From assembly GCF_016808095.1 (NCBI RefSeq), contig NC_068974.1, forward strand, positions 62,001 through 126,000: a DNA stretch of 64,000 bases, in the 5' to 3' direction. The stretch comes from Vigna angularis. Taxonomy: Eukaryota; Streptophyta; Magnoliopsida; Fabales; Fabaceae. Shown here piece after piece: positions 50,950 to 62,706 of the stretch. Numbering within the stretch: position 1 is the stretch's first letter; the number at the start of each line of letters is the position of its first letter. A model generated the notes under the pieces. That model was not told the origin of the DNA. It made no database searches and saw only the letters and a list, made by a program, of their open reading frames with translations. The position numbers and the translations under genes are program-made.

Positions 50950-51150
50950 GCACGGTCTACATAGTGGGGAGCTCGGTTTGAATGCTATGGAGCTCGATCT
51001 AGACACTATGGAGCTCGGTGTGCATGTTGTGGAGCTCGGTCTACACTTTGGGAAGCTCGATTTGGGCACTGCAGAGCTTAGTGGGCACATTACAAAGCTC
51101 AATCTACACTCTACAAAGCTCAGTCTGCATGCTGCGAAGCATGGTCTGCT
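50950..51150 (+). repeat. 27-bp minisatellite based on GGAGCTCGGTCTACA
   Basis: About seven degenerate 27-bp units. Because 27 is divisible by three the array is open in one frame and gives a 9-residue repeat (E-L-G-L-H-x-x-x-x). I regard the frame as a by-product of the period. Confidence 0.8.
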
Positions 51151-51769
51151 TTTGCCTCTTAATCAAGTAAAAGTATTTATTTTTACATTGTAGCAAGTTA
51201 GCATAGTGTTAAATATACATAACAGATCAATCATATGAGTCTAAGGGTTTTTAATTTTAATTGAGAATTTACTTTGATTAAAGTTAGAAACTTTCATATG
51301 ATTGGATGGGTTTTTGCCACTAATTGAGAATGCAATTTGATTAAAAGTGAAAACTTTAACAAGAATTAATCAAGAAGATACTTTAGTTAATTAGATTTCT
51401 ACTGGATATAAGAGATAAAAGAATATACATGTTTAAGCACAGAAATATTTAAATGAAAATGTATTGTGGTTAAATTTGCTATGATTAATCTATAAAGTTA
51501 TTGTTTTTAATTGAGAATGTGTTTTGGTTAATAGTGAGAACTCTAACAATAATTAAACAATAATCTTAAGCTAACCAATGATGAATCCTATTTTAAAAAA
51601 GTAATGGAATCAATATATTTTCTTTATTAATATTTTTATCTCTTTTATCTTTTTCTAATTTTATTTATTTCTTTATTTAAATTTTGTTATCTAATCTCTT
51701 ATTTATTTTTTTTATATTTATCTTTTTTATTACATTTATTAAGTTGCAACAACCAATGGACCATTCTAC
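51151..51769. other. AT-rich stretch, nothing recognised
   Basis: It includes repeated phrases around TAATTGAGAATG and a TTTATTT-rich run at 51.6-51.7 kb. No gene. Confidence 0.4.
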
Positions 51770-52700
51770 AGGGAAACTATGTTATTAATGGATGGAATGA
51801 GAGAGACACTAGAAGTCATAGATGAAAGGTTGTAAGTTGATCAACGATGAAAAATTATTGAACATGAGCAGTATAAAAACAATAAAATATTATAAACATG
51901 ATGGAGGATTCAAGTAACAACAACTTTGTAGAATTGAATTCTAATTATTAATTCCATCATCTGATTCCATGTGAGATTTCTTGAAACTACAGAGTTTAGA
52001 ACACTTCATCATGACATAGAAGATATGCTTCTAAAGTTGGCTATTAAAGCAAAACAAATGTTTCATGATTTAAGTCAGCTAATGAATGATAAAGCTAGGG
52101 AGGCTTTAAGGCCAGTAGTCTTCTCATTCAGATGATTCGCCTCCACCTAAAGAGTCTCAATACTCGCCTCAGCCTTCTTCACTTTGGCTACAAGGTTCTC
52201 CTTCTCATTCTTCAACCACCCAAGCTCAGACCATCCTAACCTCACCTAAACAATGCAACACTCAGGCTCGCTAGCCAATTTGTGGTCAAGATCTTGAGGT
52301 CATTGACAAACAAATTTGAGAATATTATGTTCCAATCAAGATTCCAAAGACTTATCAACGCTCTTGGTTAAAGAGCTTGTTTGGTCCCTTGAAACACATG
52401 AGAATTGGAGAAGGAATAAATATGAGCCATTTGATCAAGCACTTCAAGCAAAGGCAAAAATAAAGAGAGAAGCTCATATCACTCAAGGTAGAGGTCTTGG
52501 TGGTTGAATTCGTGGACAGGAAGAAGAGAAAGAATTGTTCGGTCAACAAAGTTAGCATGGCCGAGGACAAGGTCAATGAAGTGGAGGTCGGTCAAGCAAC
52601 TTAGATGAACAAGGTCAACGGAGTAGAGCTTGGTCAACCAACTCAAGTGTAGAGTACTCCAAGTGTAGCAAGTATGGTCATTATGCAAAAAGACTGTTAG
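51770..52700 (+). pseudogene. Decayed retrotransposon gag relic (probably copia)
   Basis: Broken frames contain a glycine/arginine-like region (TQGRGLGG near 52490) followed by a zinc-knuckle remnant, KCSKYGHYAKR near 52660-52695, with two cysteines lost. Stops and frameshifts throughout; no RT follows. Confidence 0.4.
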
Positions 52701-52751
52701 GGAAGACATAATTTTGACATAGTCTGATGTGGCATTTCATAAATGAATTTA

Positions 52752-53878
52752 GGCTTAATACCTCTTTTGGTCCCTCGAAAAAGGAGGAATGTTCAAAATT
52801 GTCCTACCTTTTTCAAAATGTGCAAAACGGTCCCAAATTTTGAAAAACTGGTCAACTTAATCCTTTTTTGTTATGGCGTCAAATTTTTAACGGTGCAACT
52901 GCCACCCTAAACAAAAGTTAATGACGTGTATAATTTCTCTGACTGCGTGGCAACTGTAGGCCGCCGTAAGCTACCATGCCATCTTGCCGCAACCTCGCCT
53001 CACGTTTCAGGCTCCCTAAAGTCGTGATTTAGAAACCACAGTTGCGCGAACAGGATTACCATTTTGTTTATGGAATCTCTGTCTGGATTTCTTTTCTTGT
53101 AGGTGCTCGCGGTTTGCGAAGGTGGAGAAACCATGGTGTGCAGGTTGCGATCTGGAGGTGCGGCGTGATGGTTCTACCGTGCAAAGAAGATGATGAACAT
53201 TGGCCATGGTGGGTTTCTATCGCAGTGGGAGATGGCGCGATTTAGGTCTGGTGGAGGCGCTGATGGATAGCTCAATGTTGGGCGAAACTCATGAGGAGAT
53301 GAATTGAAGAGTTGTGGCGGTGATTTAGGTTTCGAAAGATTTTTGGAATTGGGGATTTCTCTGTTTGGGTTTCTACAGGTGTGTGCGAGAGAGTGCTCTT
53401 ACAATGGTCATGGTGCATGGCGGTCCTTGCAGCTCTACGACGACCTGAAAAGTGTCTCATAGTGGAGATGGAAGTCGAGGAAGATGCTGAAGATGATGAT
53501 GGAGGACTCGCGACTTTGGCGTTCGCGTTCTGTATTGGTAACGGTGGTGGCTACCGACGACGACGCTGGTGTTGGGTGATGGCGAGGTTGCGACAAGACG
53601 GCAGGGTGGCTGATGGCGGCCTACGGTTGCCCACGGTGCTGGTGACACAAGGAAGCTAGGGTTTGGGAATTAGGATTGCCGCGCAGTCAAATAAACTAGA
53701 CACGTCATTAACTTTTGTCCAGGGTGGCAACTGTATCGTTAGAAATTTAACGCTGTAACAAAAAAGGATTAAGTTGACCAATTTTTTTAAAAGTTGGGAT
53801 CGTTTTGAACATTTTAAAAAAGGTAGGATGATTATGAACATTCTCCCTCTTTCGAGGAACCAAAAGAGGTATTAAGCC
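52752..53878. mobile_element. Small Mutator-like element with GC-rich cargo
   Basis: The ends GGCTTAATACCTCTTTTGG and the inverted CCAAAAGAGGTATTAAGCC continue as about 175-bp terminal inverted repeats (52752-52926 and about 53700-53878). The 9-bp flanks ATGAATTTA (52743-52751) and ATCAATTTA (53879-53887) match at 8 of 9. There is no transposase. The 0.75-kb centre is clearly richer in GC than its surroundings, as expected of a Pack-MULE carrying a host gene fragment, but I cannot name the source. Confidence 0.82.
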
Positions 53879-54418
53879 ATCAATTTATAACTTTTTTAAG
53901 TAGCTAACATTGAACAGATTTATCAATGTGGAACCAATAAATATGAAAAACAAAAATTGAAGAACTTGAATGTCGTGAGGTAGAGCTCGATGAAGCATGT
54001 GAAAAGCTCTGTGAAGATAGCTCAGTTGGAGTATAAGGTTAACTCGATGTAGCATGTGGAAAGCTAGGTGGAGCATGAGTTGCCTTCGATCTTCAATTTC
54101 AGGTATTCTTTGTCACCAGTGCTTGTTGGTCCCAACAGGATTCTTCATCATGAACATGAACATACACAACACACTCATTTTGGAACTTACTTGGGTTTAA
54201 GCAATGTGTGACACCAAACTATTTCCACAACTTCGAGAAAACACCATAATATGACAAGCAATGTGTAACACCAAGCTATCTCCACAACTTCGAGGAAGCA
54301 TTCAAAATGTTCCACCGAGCTACTAACTTGGAATCTCCAAAACAAAAATTGAAGAAATTGAATGGCACGAGGCATTTGGAAAGCTTCGTGGAACATGAGG
54401 TTCATTTGGAAAGGCTGA

Positions 54419-54812
54419 TTCGGAATTCTCTTTCATTCCAAGGCATCACCTGTATCCAGGCGATTCATATTCGACTGGAGTTCGCTCCCAGAAATATAAC
54501 CCCCCCGCCCTTCGTGCAATCCCACGAGCCTCTTATCCATTCTCCATTATTATATTATTCGATCAATTCTTATTCGATCACAGCATCCAAATAGAAAAAC
54601 TTATATTGGGTTTAAGGATAATCAGGCTCGAACTGATAACTTCCACCACGTCAAGGTGACACTCTACCGCTGAGTTATATCCCTTCCCTTGTCTCCATCG
54701 AGAAATAGAACTGACTAATCCTAAGGCAAAGGGTCAAGAAACTCAACGCCACTATTCTTAAACAATTTCTTGGAGTTAGGCTTTCTTTTCACACTATTAC
54801 GGATACGAAAAT
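54419..54812. other. Plastid DNA insertion (NUPT) from the trnV-rrn16 region
   Basis: About 395 bp resembles the plastid inverted-repeat segment upstream of the 16S rRNA gene: a TTTCATTCCAAGGCAT block, TTCGCTCCCAGAAATATA, CCCACGAGCCTCTTATCCAT, the trnV-GAC gene, then AGAAATAGAACTGACTAATC. Numerous substitutions and small indels show it is an old nuclear copy. Confidence 0.85.
54613..54684 (-). tRNA. trnV-GAC: Plastid-derived trnV-GAC copy, probably non-functional
   Basis: 72 nt on the minus strand, the usual length. The D-arm AACTCAGCGGTAGAGT, anticodon arm CACCTTGACGTGGTG with anticodon GAC, and T-arm AGTTCGAGCCT are readable. One acceptor-stem base differs from the plastid gene (a G:U pair results). 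It lies inside a NUPT, so expression is doubtful. Confidence 0.8.
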
Positions 54813-55215
54813 TCAAGTGGAACATGAGGCTAGCTTGGTGAATTATGCCGAAAGCTCGGTGAAACTTGAGATTAACTCAATGAAACATGTGGAAAGTTCA
54901 GTTAACATGTGGAAAATTTGACAGAGCAAGAGATTAACTCAATGAAACATGTGGAAGACTTGAACATTTACCTATTCAAGGACCAATAAGCAATGGTGCA
55001 AAGGATACCTCAGAACACAAAAGGAAATTATTGCGCTGCCAAACTTTCCATGTTTCACCAAACTAACCTCATGCTCCACCGAACTTTTTACATACTTCAC
55101 CAAGCTATCCACATGCTCCAGTGAGTTTTCCACTTGTTTCATTGAGTTAAACTCATGCTCCAATCAAGCTATTTCCTGAGCTTTTTACATGTTCTACCAA
55201 CCTTTCTACATGTTC

Positions 55216-55814
55216 CATCTCGTCCAGTCAAGTTCTCCAATTTTCTTCTTTCAAATTTAGGATTCTACCGTGACTAAATGTGCTTAAAAAAATTATAAAT
55301 TCATTTTTGAAATTCCACATGAGATTGTGTCAAAATAAGTGTTAAAATATTATTTCACATAAAACCAATTAATCGATTCATTCCTTCACTATTATTACGT
55401 CACTATTATTCAAAAATTATATTTAAATTAAATAATTTTCTACTATGCATTGTTTCCAATAATTCCATCTTTAAAAAAACTTGAAAAATCATGACTCTTA
55501 TAAACGAGAAAGAATGAAGTCGTCATTTTGAAATAAATGGATTGCAAGAAAAAATCTTGAGGTACGAAAGCAGCAGTCAAGTATCTAAACATCTAACGCG
55601 GGTCAATTACTGCGAATATTTTATGTACGTAAGCTATACAGAGTCGCAACCAAAACAGATTGTGTCAATTGGAAAAAGTAGAAGACTGCCTGAAGGTTAA
55701 TCTAGGTCGAATGATGTAATTAATCATGCAAATCACAACACAGCCATACTCTGGAGCCAAGTATTTGAAAGATAACCGCCATCTTCGGAGTAACAAATTA
55801 GAGGCACAAAATCC
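55216..55814. other. AT-rich 3' flank of the SART3-like gene
   Basis: It includes the likely 3' UTR just below 55815. No other gene seen. Confidence 0.4.
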
Positions 55815-58800
55815 TTACCGAATGAACATCTTTCTAAATTCTTCATTGGATTTTGGCTTTTCGTCCCCGTCTTCCGCTATTGGTTTATTTGCAGTAAAAC
55901 CAAGTGGTCTGACATTTCTAGGCACAGCAAAAGTATTCTTCCCTCTAAGCTGGATGTTATCGTTTTCTTGTTTTCTAGAAGAGAACTTTGCATCCTTTAC
56001 ATCTCCCTTGTAAGCATCATCAGTTTCTTTGGAAACGGCACTTTTTTTACCAGAATGATTAAAGGTGTCTGCTGAAAAATCAAGTTCAATTGATAGAGAA
56101 AGCGAGAAACAATGTTAAATGATACTGACATTAAAAAAGCCAACGGTAACTGCATCAGCAAGAAAAGAAAAGGAAAGGAAAGGAAACACGTGAAACAGTT
56201 TTGCTATAGTCATCTTTGAATTCAAGTTATACCCTAACTTGGTTAATTGGATTATGTAACAAAAAACAAGAACACCAAAAATGGACGAGGACAACACACA
56301 CATATAGTCTCATTAAAAAATAATTCGAGTAACATAACATACAAAATATCTAATTAATAAATATTTACATTTTCTTGCAAACTCACCTTTTTGTGATGAT
56401 AAGACTCACAAGAATATACTAAAATCTATTACTGTGATAACTTGGTTTCTTTACAAAAAAAAAATCCCTAAATAAGAAAATTTTATATCCCTTAAGAAAG
56501 GTATATTTACCTTCTTAAACTAACTACTTTTTTTCTGTCATATTAGTTTCAAGGGAAAAAGGTAAAAGATATTATGAGAAGTGTCTGACACGTGTTAGGT
56601 AGGTGTCAATGTTGGAACTGAGCCCAACCCTGTAATACAACAACAGGAGAGTTTCCATGCTCCACATGGAATTATTATCCATTAAATAAACAGCAACTTT
56701 CTATTTATAAAGTATACATCGATATCCAAGCCAGGGAGTATTGCATGAGCAAATATATTCATGCATGTACTTGCGTCAGTAAAAAACCATTCAAAATTCA
56801 CTGTACATACCATGTTCTGTCAATGTTTTGGGATTAGAAGATTCCCGTCCACCTCGCCTTGGGTCAGACCGAGCAATACTTAACTTCTTTCCGATTAACT
56901 TTTGCTTGTTCTTAGCTAATGCAGCAGCAAGGTGTTCATCATCCAAAAAGTCCACATATGCTAATCCCTTCATCAATATCAAGATAAAAATTTGTAACTA
57001 GTGGTACAGTCAGTGAATAGGCATATATAGTACTCATTTGCGGTGATGCAACAAGACCTTCTCACCAGTTTGGTAAGCTGGTAAGAAAAAGAAGTACAAG
57101 ATAACGGTTTCACCTAAACCAGTAATTAATGTTTGTATTACTTCCTACTGTTTTTTTCTCCCCCTGAACTATGTATTTTATTCCAAATAAATGATAACAA
57201 AAATGTAAGGCAAAGTACATAAAATACAGAAAAAAGAGCAACAATCCAGCCCATAAATCCAACTAGGGAAACTTTGCTATATTGAAATCCACTGCAAGTT
57301 TTATGGTCACCAGGCAGTTAAATTTCTAATGTGTTTGGCAGGGAAGAAAGGAAGTAAGTTGAGGGACTGAAAGTGGTGAGCAATTGATAGAAATAGAGGT
57401 AGCTTTTTGGAAAGAAATAGGAGAAATAAAATGAAAATGGAGATTTTACTATTGAAAAAAAAAAGTAAAGAAATAAAATAAAACTGCAAATAAAAGGATG
57501 CCATAATCGGTTATGGGGCTCTAATTTCAAACATAATATCTCTTTGCACCATAATCAAATATGTCGCATTTTCAGCAAAATAAACATGGTTTTCTCCTTT
57601 TTCATGTGGAAATATAATCCTATGGGCCCTAGCCTCCTGAAATAAAGAGACTGTCTTCTCCTTTCCATTCCTCCAAACCAATATATTCCATCTCTTGCAC
57701 TCTCTTTCTTCCTCGCTCTCCCTCCTCTTTCCACAAAACTAAACTAACCATAAAAAAACTGGGAGAATCAAACCTTAGAAGTGACAGACTATCCAATGCA
57801 CAGGAAAGAGGATTGAATCCTTGTTTGATCAAATGCTTATTTCCAGGCCAAAAGTTTTACCTAGTAATCAAGGCACACCTCTTTATACTTAAAAGCATAA
57901 CAGTCCAAGTATCATGGTGACTTAACCTACTTGATTTCCTTCACGGGACGATTGATGCTATGCAAGAATCCAAACTCAGATACCACAACAGATTTGAGAC
58001 TTTTAAGAGAAAATTCTTGATCTGTCTCATTGTCCTTCAAGAAAAAAAGGTAATTTTAAAGTGTGCTGACTCGTATATTTATAGAGTCATGCTAACTAAG
58101 CTCCCAAGCAGACATGTTAAGATCCTACTATAACTCAATTACACAAATAGAAAGGAAATTATGCAATACAACGCATGCATGTTGGGTGCTAATACAGCCA
58201 ATTAAAATCTAATAAGAGCAAATAAAATAAATAAAAAAGATAAAGAAAAAGTAATTTGATACCCTTGACTTTCCAGTAAATTTGTCATGTAGGATGCGGA
58301 TTGCAACAATTCCACCAACATCACTGAAGAAATTACGAATATGCTCATAATTTGCCTGCAATAACACAACATATCAGTCACAGTAACATGCACAGAGAAA
58401 AAGATAGAGACTAAAAGCACTATCTACCGTGGGATGAAGATTTGATATAAAAGCGGTGCACTTGTCAGAGTATGCCCTGTTCTTTTCGTGGTTGAACTGT
58501 TGCCCACTTGGGTTATTCCAATTGACCCCTTCCACTTTTGACACCTGAGAAGTATTCTGCTGCTGGTATTTGTTCTCTTCGGGTGCTTTCTTTGTATTTC
58601 CAATATCTTTAAGTCGCTTTGATGGAGTCGGTTCTTCAGTTATATCTGACCCCAGCTTTCTCTTTTCACGAGCATTTCTCTTAAGATTCTTTTCATTTTC
58701 CTCTGCAGACTTGGATTCCTGATGTATCCTAAATAACTGTAGTTCTTCCAGTCGAGGGGTTACCTAAGGAAAGGCAGTTTATGGAGTAAGGTTGACCATG

Positions 58801-60448
58801 TCATTAACAGTTAAATAACACATGCTGATACGACAATCTGTATATGAACATTTCGATCTTAATAAAACCAATGTGGCCAAGATGAGGGCACAATGGTAAA
58901 TGTATTGCCTTGTGACAAGAGGGTAGGTACCTAGTTGTCCCTTTTAAAGGTGGGCAACAAGGAAATCTAATTGCCAGGGATTAAGTCAGCCGAATGCATA
59001 CAGGGCATTCCTTGTACTCCAGATAACTGATACAAACCTTCAGACAAGCATACCCAAACGCTAGACACTAATGTTGGGTGTTAAATGTATGGAAATACGT
59101 AGTGTTTTAATTGCTAAAAGTCAGGTATTGATTTATTCTTCGTATCCTTAATTGCTTCCTATCTTCATTATAAATAAACATCATGTGTGTGGGTGTAACA
59201 CATTCACGGTAGTTGAATAGGGATACAACTCATGAATCAAAAAGCCAATTTTTAGAATAATGAGCCAAATTGTATATTTAATAGTAAGATTAATGATCAA
59301 TAAAAAAACATAGCATACATACGCACACGCACTCATGAGTGTAAGACAAAAGATTACAAACATAAGTATAGAGAACACAAAGAAACAGCTAACAAATGAG
59401 AACATACATACATAAATATATTATTTAGCTTAAAATATTATACATTTTGTTTAATTTAATTTTTTCTTATGCAATGATTTAAATAATTTTTTATATAAAT
59501 TTTTTTAATGTTACTATTGTTATTGTTACTACTAATAACACTTGAAGAGTTGAGAGAAGATGAAAAGTCTTATATTTTTCACTTAGAGAGCCTAATACAA
59601 CTTACTACTATATTTATAGGAGACAGTAGTTCTGAAAAGTAAACGGGGAAGCCCCTAACAAAACCCTAACATAAAATATTAATAATAATAAAGACATTAT
59701 ACTTCAACAACAAGTTTTTTCTTATGCAATAACTTAGCCTGCGCCTTACCTATTCACTTATTACAGGCTATTTTTTTAAGTCTTGGTCTAACCTGCTTAA
59801 AGTTTGTCCTGGCCAGCTCTATAAAAGGCATGCAGACATTCTTTATCACCTAAATTATTTCAATTTTTGTTAAGACTAATATTAACATAAAAATAAATGA
59901 ACAACAAGTGGGAAGTGGTCCTCTACAAAAACTAAATAATTAAAATTTATTAAGAGATCATTGCCATCAAATATCTAAAGACTCACAAGCACTATTAATT
60001 AGAAATAGAAATATAAACAGACATTGCCCATCAAATGAGGTAACCAAACTATTCATAATAAGTCAATACTCATCCACAGAATACTAGAGAACACATCCAT
60101 AAGGGACAGAAGTCCACAAAATAAATGGACTGGCCTAGTAGACTTTTCTATGGCCTCTTTAAATACGTTTTTCAAAAAGATTTAGCCTGACCTTAGTAAA
60201 CAAGACAGGTCAGACCCTATGCCTCCCTTGCAATACAATAGTTGCACACAATCTCTTCTAAAAGCTTGGGCTGTTAGGTAGAGGTTACTCTTATATCTAA
60301 TAGATATTTTAAGAGAACAAATCTAATGGAGAGTTCAGAAATAATGAAAACGAATTTAAAAAGAAATGTGTACCTTGAGAGATGCATGATCAAAATCTTC
60401 CAACGTGCCGAATTCCCTCTCAAAGCGTAACCATGAATGGCATATGTC
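55815..60448 (-). CDS. SART3: SART3/Prp24-like U4/U6 snRNP recycling factor, C-terminal exons (partial)
   Basis: Five minus-strand exons, 60448-60374, 58763-58428, 58355-58263, 56967-56811 and 56071-55815, join in phase and give the last 305 residues. The first visible exon (DICHSWLRFEREFGTLEDFD) is the end of the HAT-repeat region. A basic linker follows (RNARKRKLG, PTPSKRLKDIG), then one RRM with RNP2 TAFISNL and RNP1 KSRGLAYVDF, and finally the short C-terminal Lsm-interaction motif ending SNEEFRKMFIR before the TAA. HAT repeats, RRM and a C-terminal Lsm motif are the signature of SART3; Arabidopsis EMB140 (At4g24270) has this layout. The family re-anneals U4 and U6 snRNAs after splicing. 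The N-terminal HAT exons are not in the window; the intron upstream of 60448 extends into nested copia elements. Confidence 0.85.
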
Positions 60449-60999
60449 CTGAATTATTCTGTTATTTAGGAACAGAAAGTATAATCTAATTCAAAAAGTA
60501 TTGCGTGACAAGTAAATCACCCATACATGTTGCATAACACATTAAGAACACCCTTTTATATAATTGTCTCAATGAAAAAATATAAAATGGAAGCACTCTT
60601 GGAAGCTTGAGCACGACATGATCATTTCATCAATAGTTTTCTTCCTATTTTAATTGACTATACTACTGCATTTTCAATCAAACTATCTACCATTATTTGA
60701 GCATGAGCCTTGGTAATATGGCTGCTGCTTGTGACCATGTCATCATGGGTTTCAGTTGCAAAAACAACCTCCTTGTCTACGAGGGAAATATTATGTACAT
60801 ATTCCCTAGAAAGATTGACAAAATAGATTCAATGTAGGCTAAGAAGGGGCAATAGACATTCCACTGTGCCTCTCATGTGATGCAATGATGCGATAGTGGC
60901 TGTGACAAACACTATTGATAACTAAGGTAATAAAGAAAATAGCATCAAACAGGCAATAAAATAATAAGAAAATATATGCTAGGGAGCATTAGTTTAACA
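60449..60999. other. Upstream intron of the SART3-like gene
   Basis: Mostly AT-rich. On the minus strand near 60780-60650 a short open stretch (LVDKEVVFATETHDDMVTSS) looks protein-like but has no start, splice context or family I recognise. Confidence 0.3.
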
Positions 61000-61190
61000 T
61001 AATTTTGGATTCTCAATATTCATATTCCCCAGTATTGAATATAGGGAAGAAGATTAGGAGAAATTTCCCTAATGTGTTTAGCATACACATAGGGTAGTTT
61101 ATTTATAATGTAGGATAAGGGTTAAACCCTAAATACAGAATGGACTAAGCCCAATTAACAGAAACACACAACTTAACATCTAACACCCAG
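61000..61190 (-). repeat. Copia LTR copy, same family as the 61.5-kb LTR
   Basis: In minus orientation it begins TGTTAGATGTTAAGTTGTG and shares ACTACCCTATGTGTATGCTA with 61519-61663. Confidence 0.65.
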
Positions 61191-61518
61191 AATATTATAC
61201 CCAAGAATGATCTTCTCATAAACATTTTTGGTTAGTATTTAGTAATTTTATAGAAAATGTTAGAGAACTAATTGAGACATTTTATTCATTCATGTTTTCC
61301 TTACAAGGTTATGGTATTCTATATATATATAGAATACCATGACAGAATACAACCCACCTCTTATGTTGGGTACACACTCACAAAATAACATAAACTTAAT
61401 ACATTTCAACACTCCCCCTCAAGTCATATGCACCAAGCTTGGAACATATAAACTGAATCCTAGGCCCTCTTAAAGACTTGGTCAAAATATCTGCAAATTG
61501 TTCATTAGTGTGAGAAAC
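61191..61518 (-). mobile_element. Fragment of a second copia family: 3' end of pol plus LTR
   Basis: Minus-strand 61518-61412 encodes the copia C-terminal signature NEQFADILTKSLRGPRIQ, ending at a GAGGGGGAGTG polypurine tract. The LTR then starts TGTTGAAATGTATTAAG. The LTR contains a perfect 30-bp palindrome at 61311-61340. Confidence 0.65.
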
Positions 61519-61668
61519 AGAGAAAATTGGGAGAAAATATCCCCTTGTGCGTTTAGCATACACATAGGGTAATTTATTTAAATTGTAAGATATGGACCAA
61601 TGCCCTCAATACAGAATAGGCTAAGCCCAAATAATAGAAACACACATCTTAACATCTAACACTCCCCC

Positions 61669-62706
61669 TCAAGCTAGAGCATATAAATCATATGTTCCAA
61701 GCTTGTTACAAAGATAATCAATTCTAGGTTCTCGTAAGGACTTAGTAAATATGTCTGCCAACTGGTTGCTTGAGTTAACAAAGTGACAATCAACTTCAAT
61801 GTGCTTGGTTCTCTCATGGAAGACAGGGTTAAAGCTAATATGGAGAGTAGCTTGATTATCACATCTAAGTGTCATGTGAGTGACATCTCCAAATTTCAAT
61901 TCACTAAGCAATTGTTTAAGCCACACAAGCTCGCAAGTAGCTGATGCCATAGTTCTATATTCTGCTTCTGCACTGGACCTTGGCACAACACTTTGCTTCT
62001 TACTTTTCCAAGATATCAGGTTGCCACCAATAGAGACACAATATCCAAAAGTAGACCTCCTATCAGAAGGGGAACCAGCCCAATCAGCATCTGAATAGCA
62101 AACGATTTTTGTATCGTTGTTAGGGCCATATAGCAAACATTTTCCAGGTGATCCTTTAATATACTTCAGTATGCGAACAACTGCATCCCAATGGTCTTCA
62201 CATGGAGAGTTTAGAAATTGACTCACCACACTAACTGCGAAGGAAATGTCAGGACACGTAACAGTAAGATAGTTTAATTTACCAACTAATCTTCTGTACC
62301 GCTCAGGATCTGAGAAAGGCTCCCCCTGATTTGGTAGGAGTTTCATGTTAGGGTCCATAGGTGTCTCAACAGATTTACAGTTCATTAACCTTGTTTCCTT
62401 CAAGATGTCTAACGCATACTTCCTCTGAGATATGACAATACCATCATTGGATTGTGCTACTTCAATACCCAAAAAGTATCTGAGTTTGCCAAGATCTTTG
62501 GTTTGAAAATGATGACAAAGGTGTTGTTTCATCTGAGAGATGCCAAGATAGTCGCTTCCTGTGAGAACAATATCATCGACATATACTATTAAGTAGATAC
62601 ATTCAGCACTTGAGTGGCAATAGAACACTGAATGATCCGCTTCACTGCGAGACATACCAAATTGTTGAACAACACAGTTGAATTTACCAAACCAGGCCCG
62701 AGGAGA
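61669..62706 (-). pseudogene. Copia RT C-terminus and RNase H (after an in-frame stop)
   Basis: Same frame as the gag-RT segment upstream, separated from it by one TAG at 62709-62707. It shows YVDDIVLTG, YCLVGKL-type RT thumb sequence (RYRRLVGKLNYL), the RNase H motif YSDADWAGSPSDRRS and the terminal NQLADIFTKSLREPRI. Confidence 0.8.

Larger units (their letters stand above)
53950..55215. repeat. Degenerate repeat around GGAAAGCTCGGTGAA / CATGTGG
   Basis: Both orientations of phrases such as GAAGCATGTGGAAAGCTC and CATGCTCCACCGAACTTTT recur irregularly. It is related in wording to the 27-bp array at 50.95 kb, and a plastid insertion splits it. Confidence 0.5.

Noticed and set aside
50939..51193. 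A 78-84 residue repetitive protein
   Set aside because: The frame is open only because the minisatellite period is 27 bp; there is no start context or downstream domain.
53016..53660. Open frames in the centre of the small MULE as a host gene
   Set aside because: Frames are short, overlap on both strands and show no recognisable domain; kept as unidentified cargo only.
54613..54684. A functional nuclear tRNA-Val gene
   Set aside because: The sequence is the plastid trnV-GAC with its plastid flanks and a weakened acceptor stem, so it is a transferred copy.
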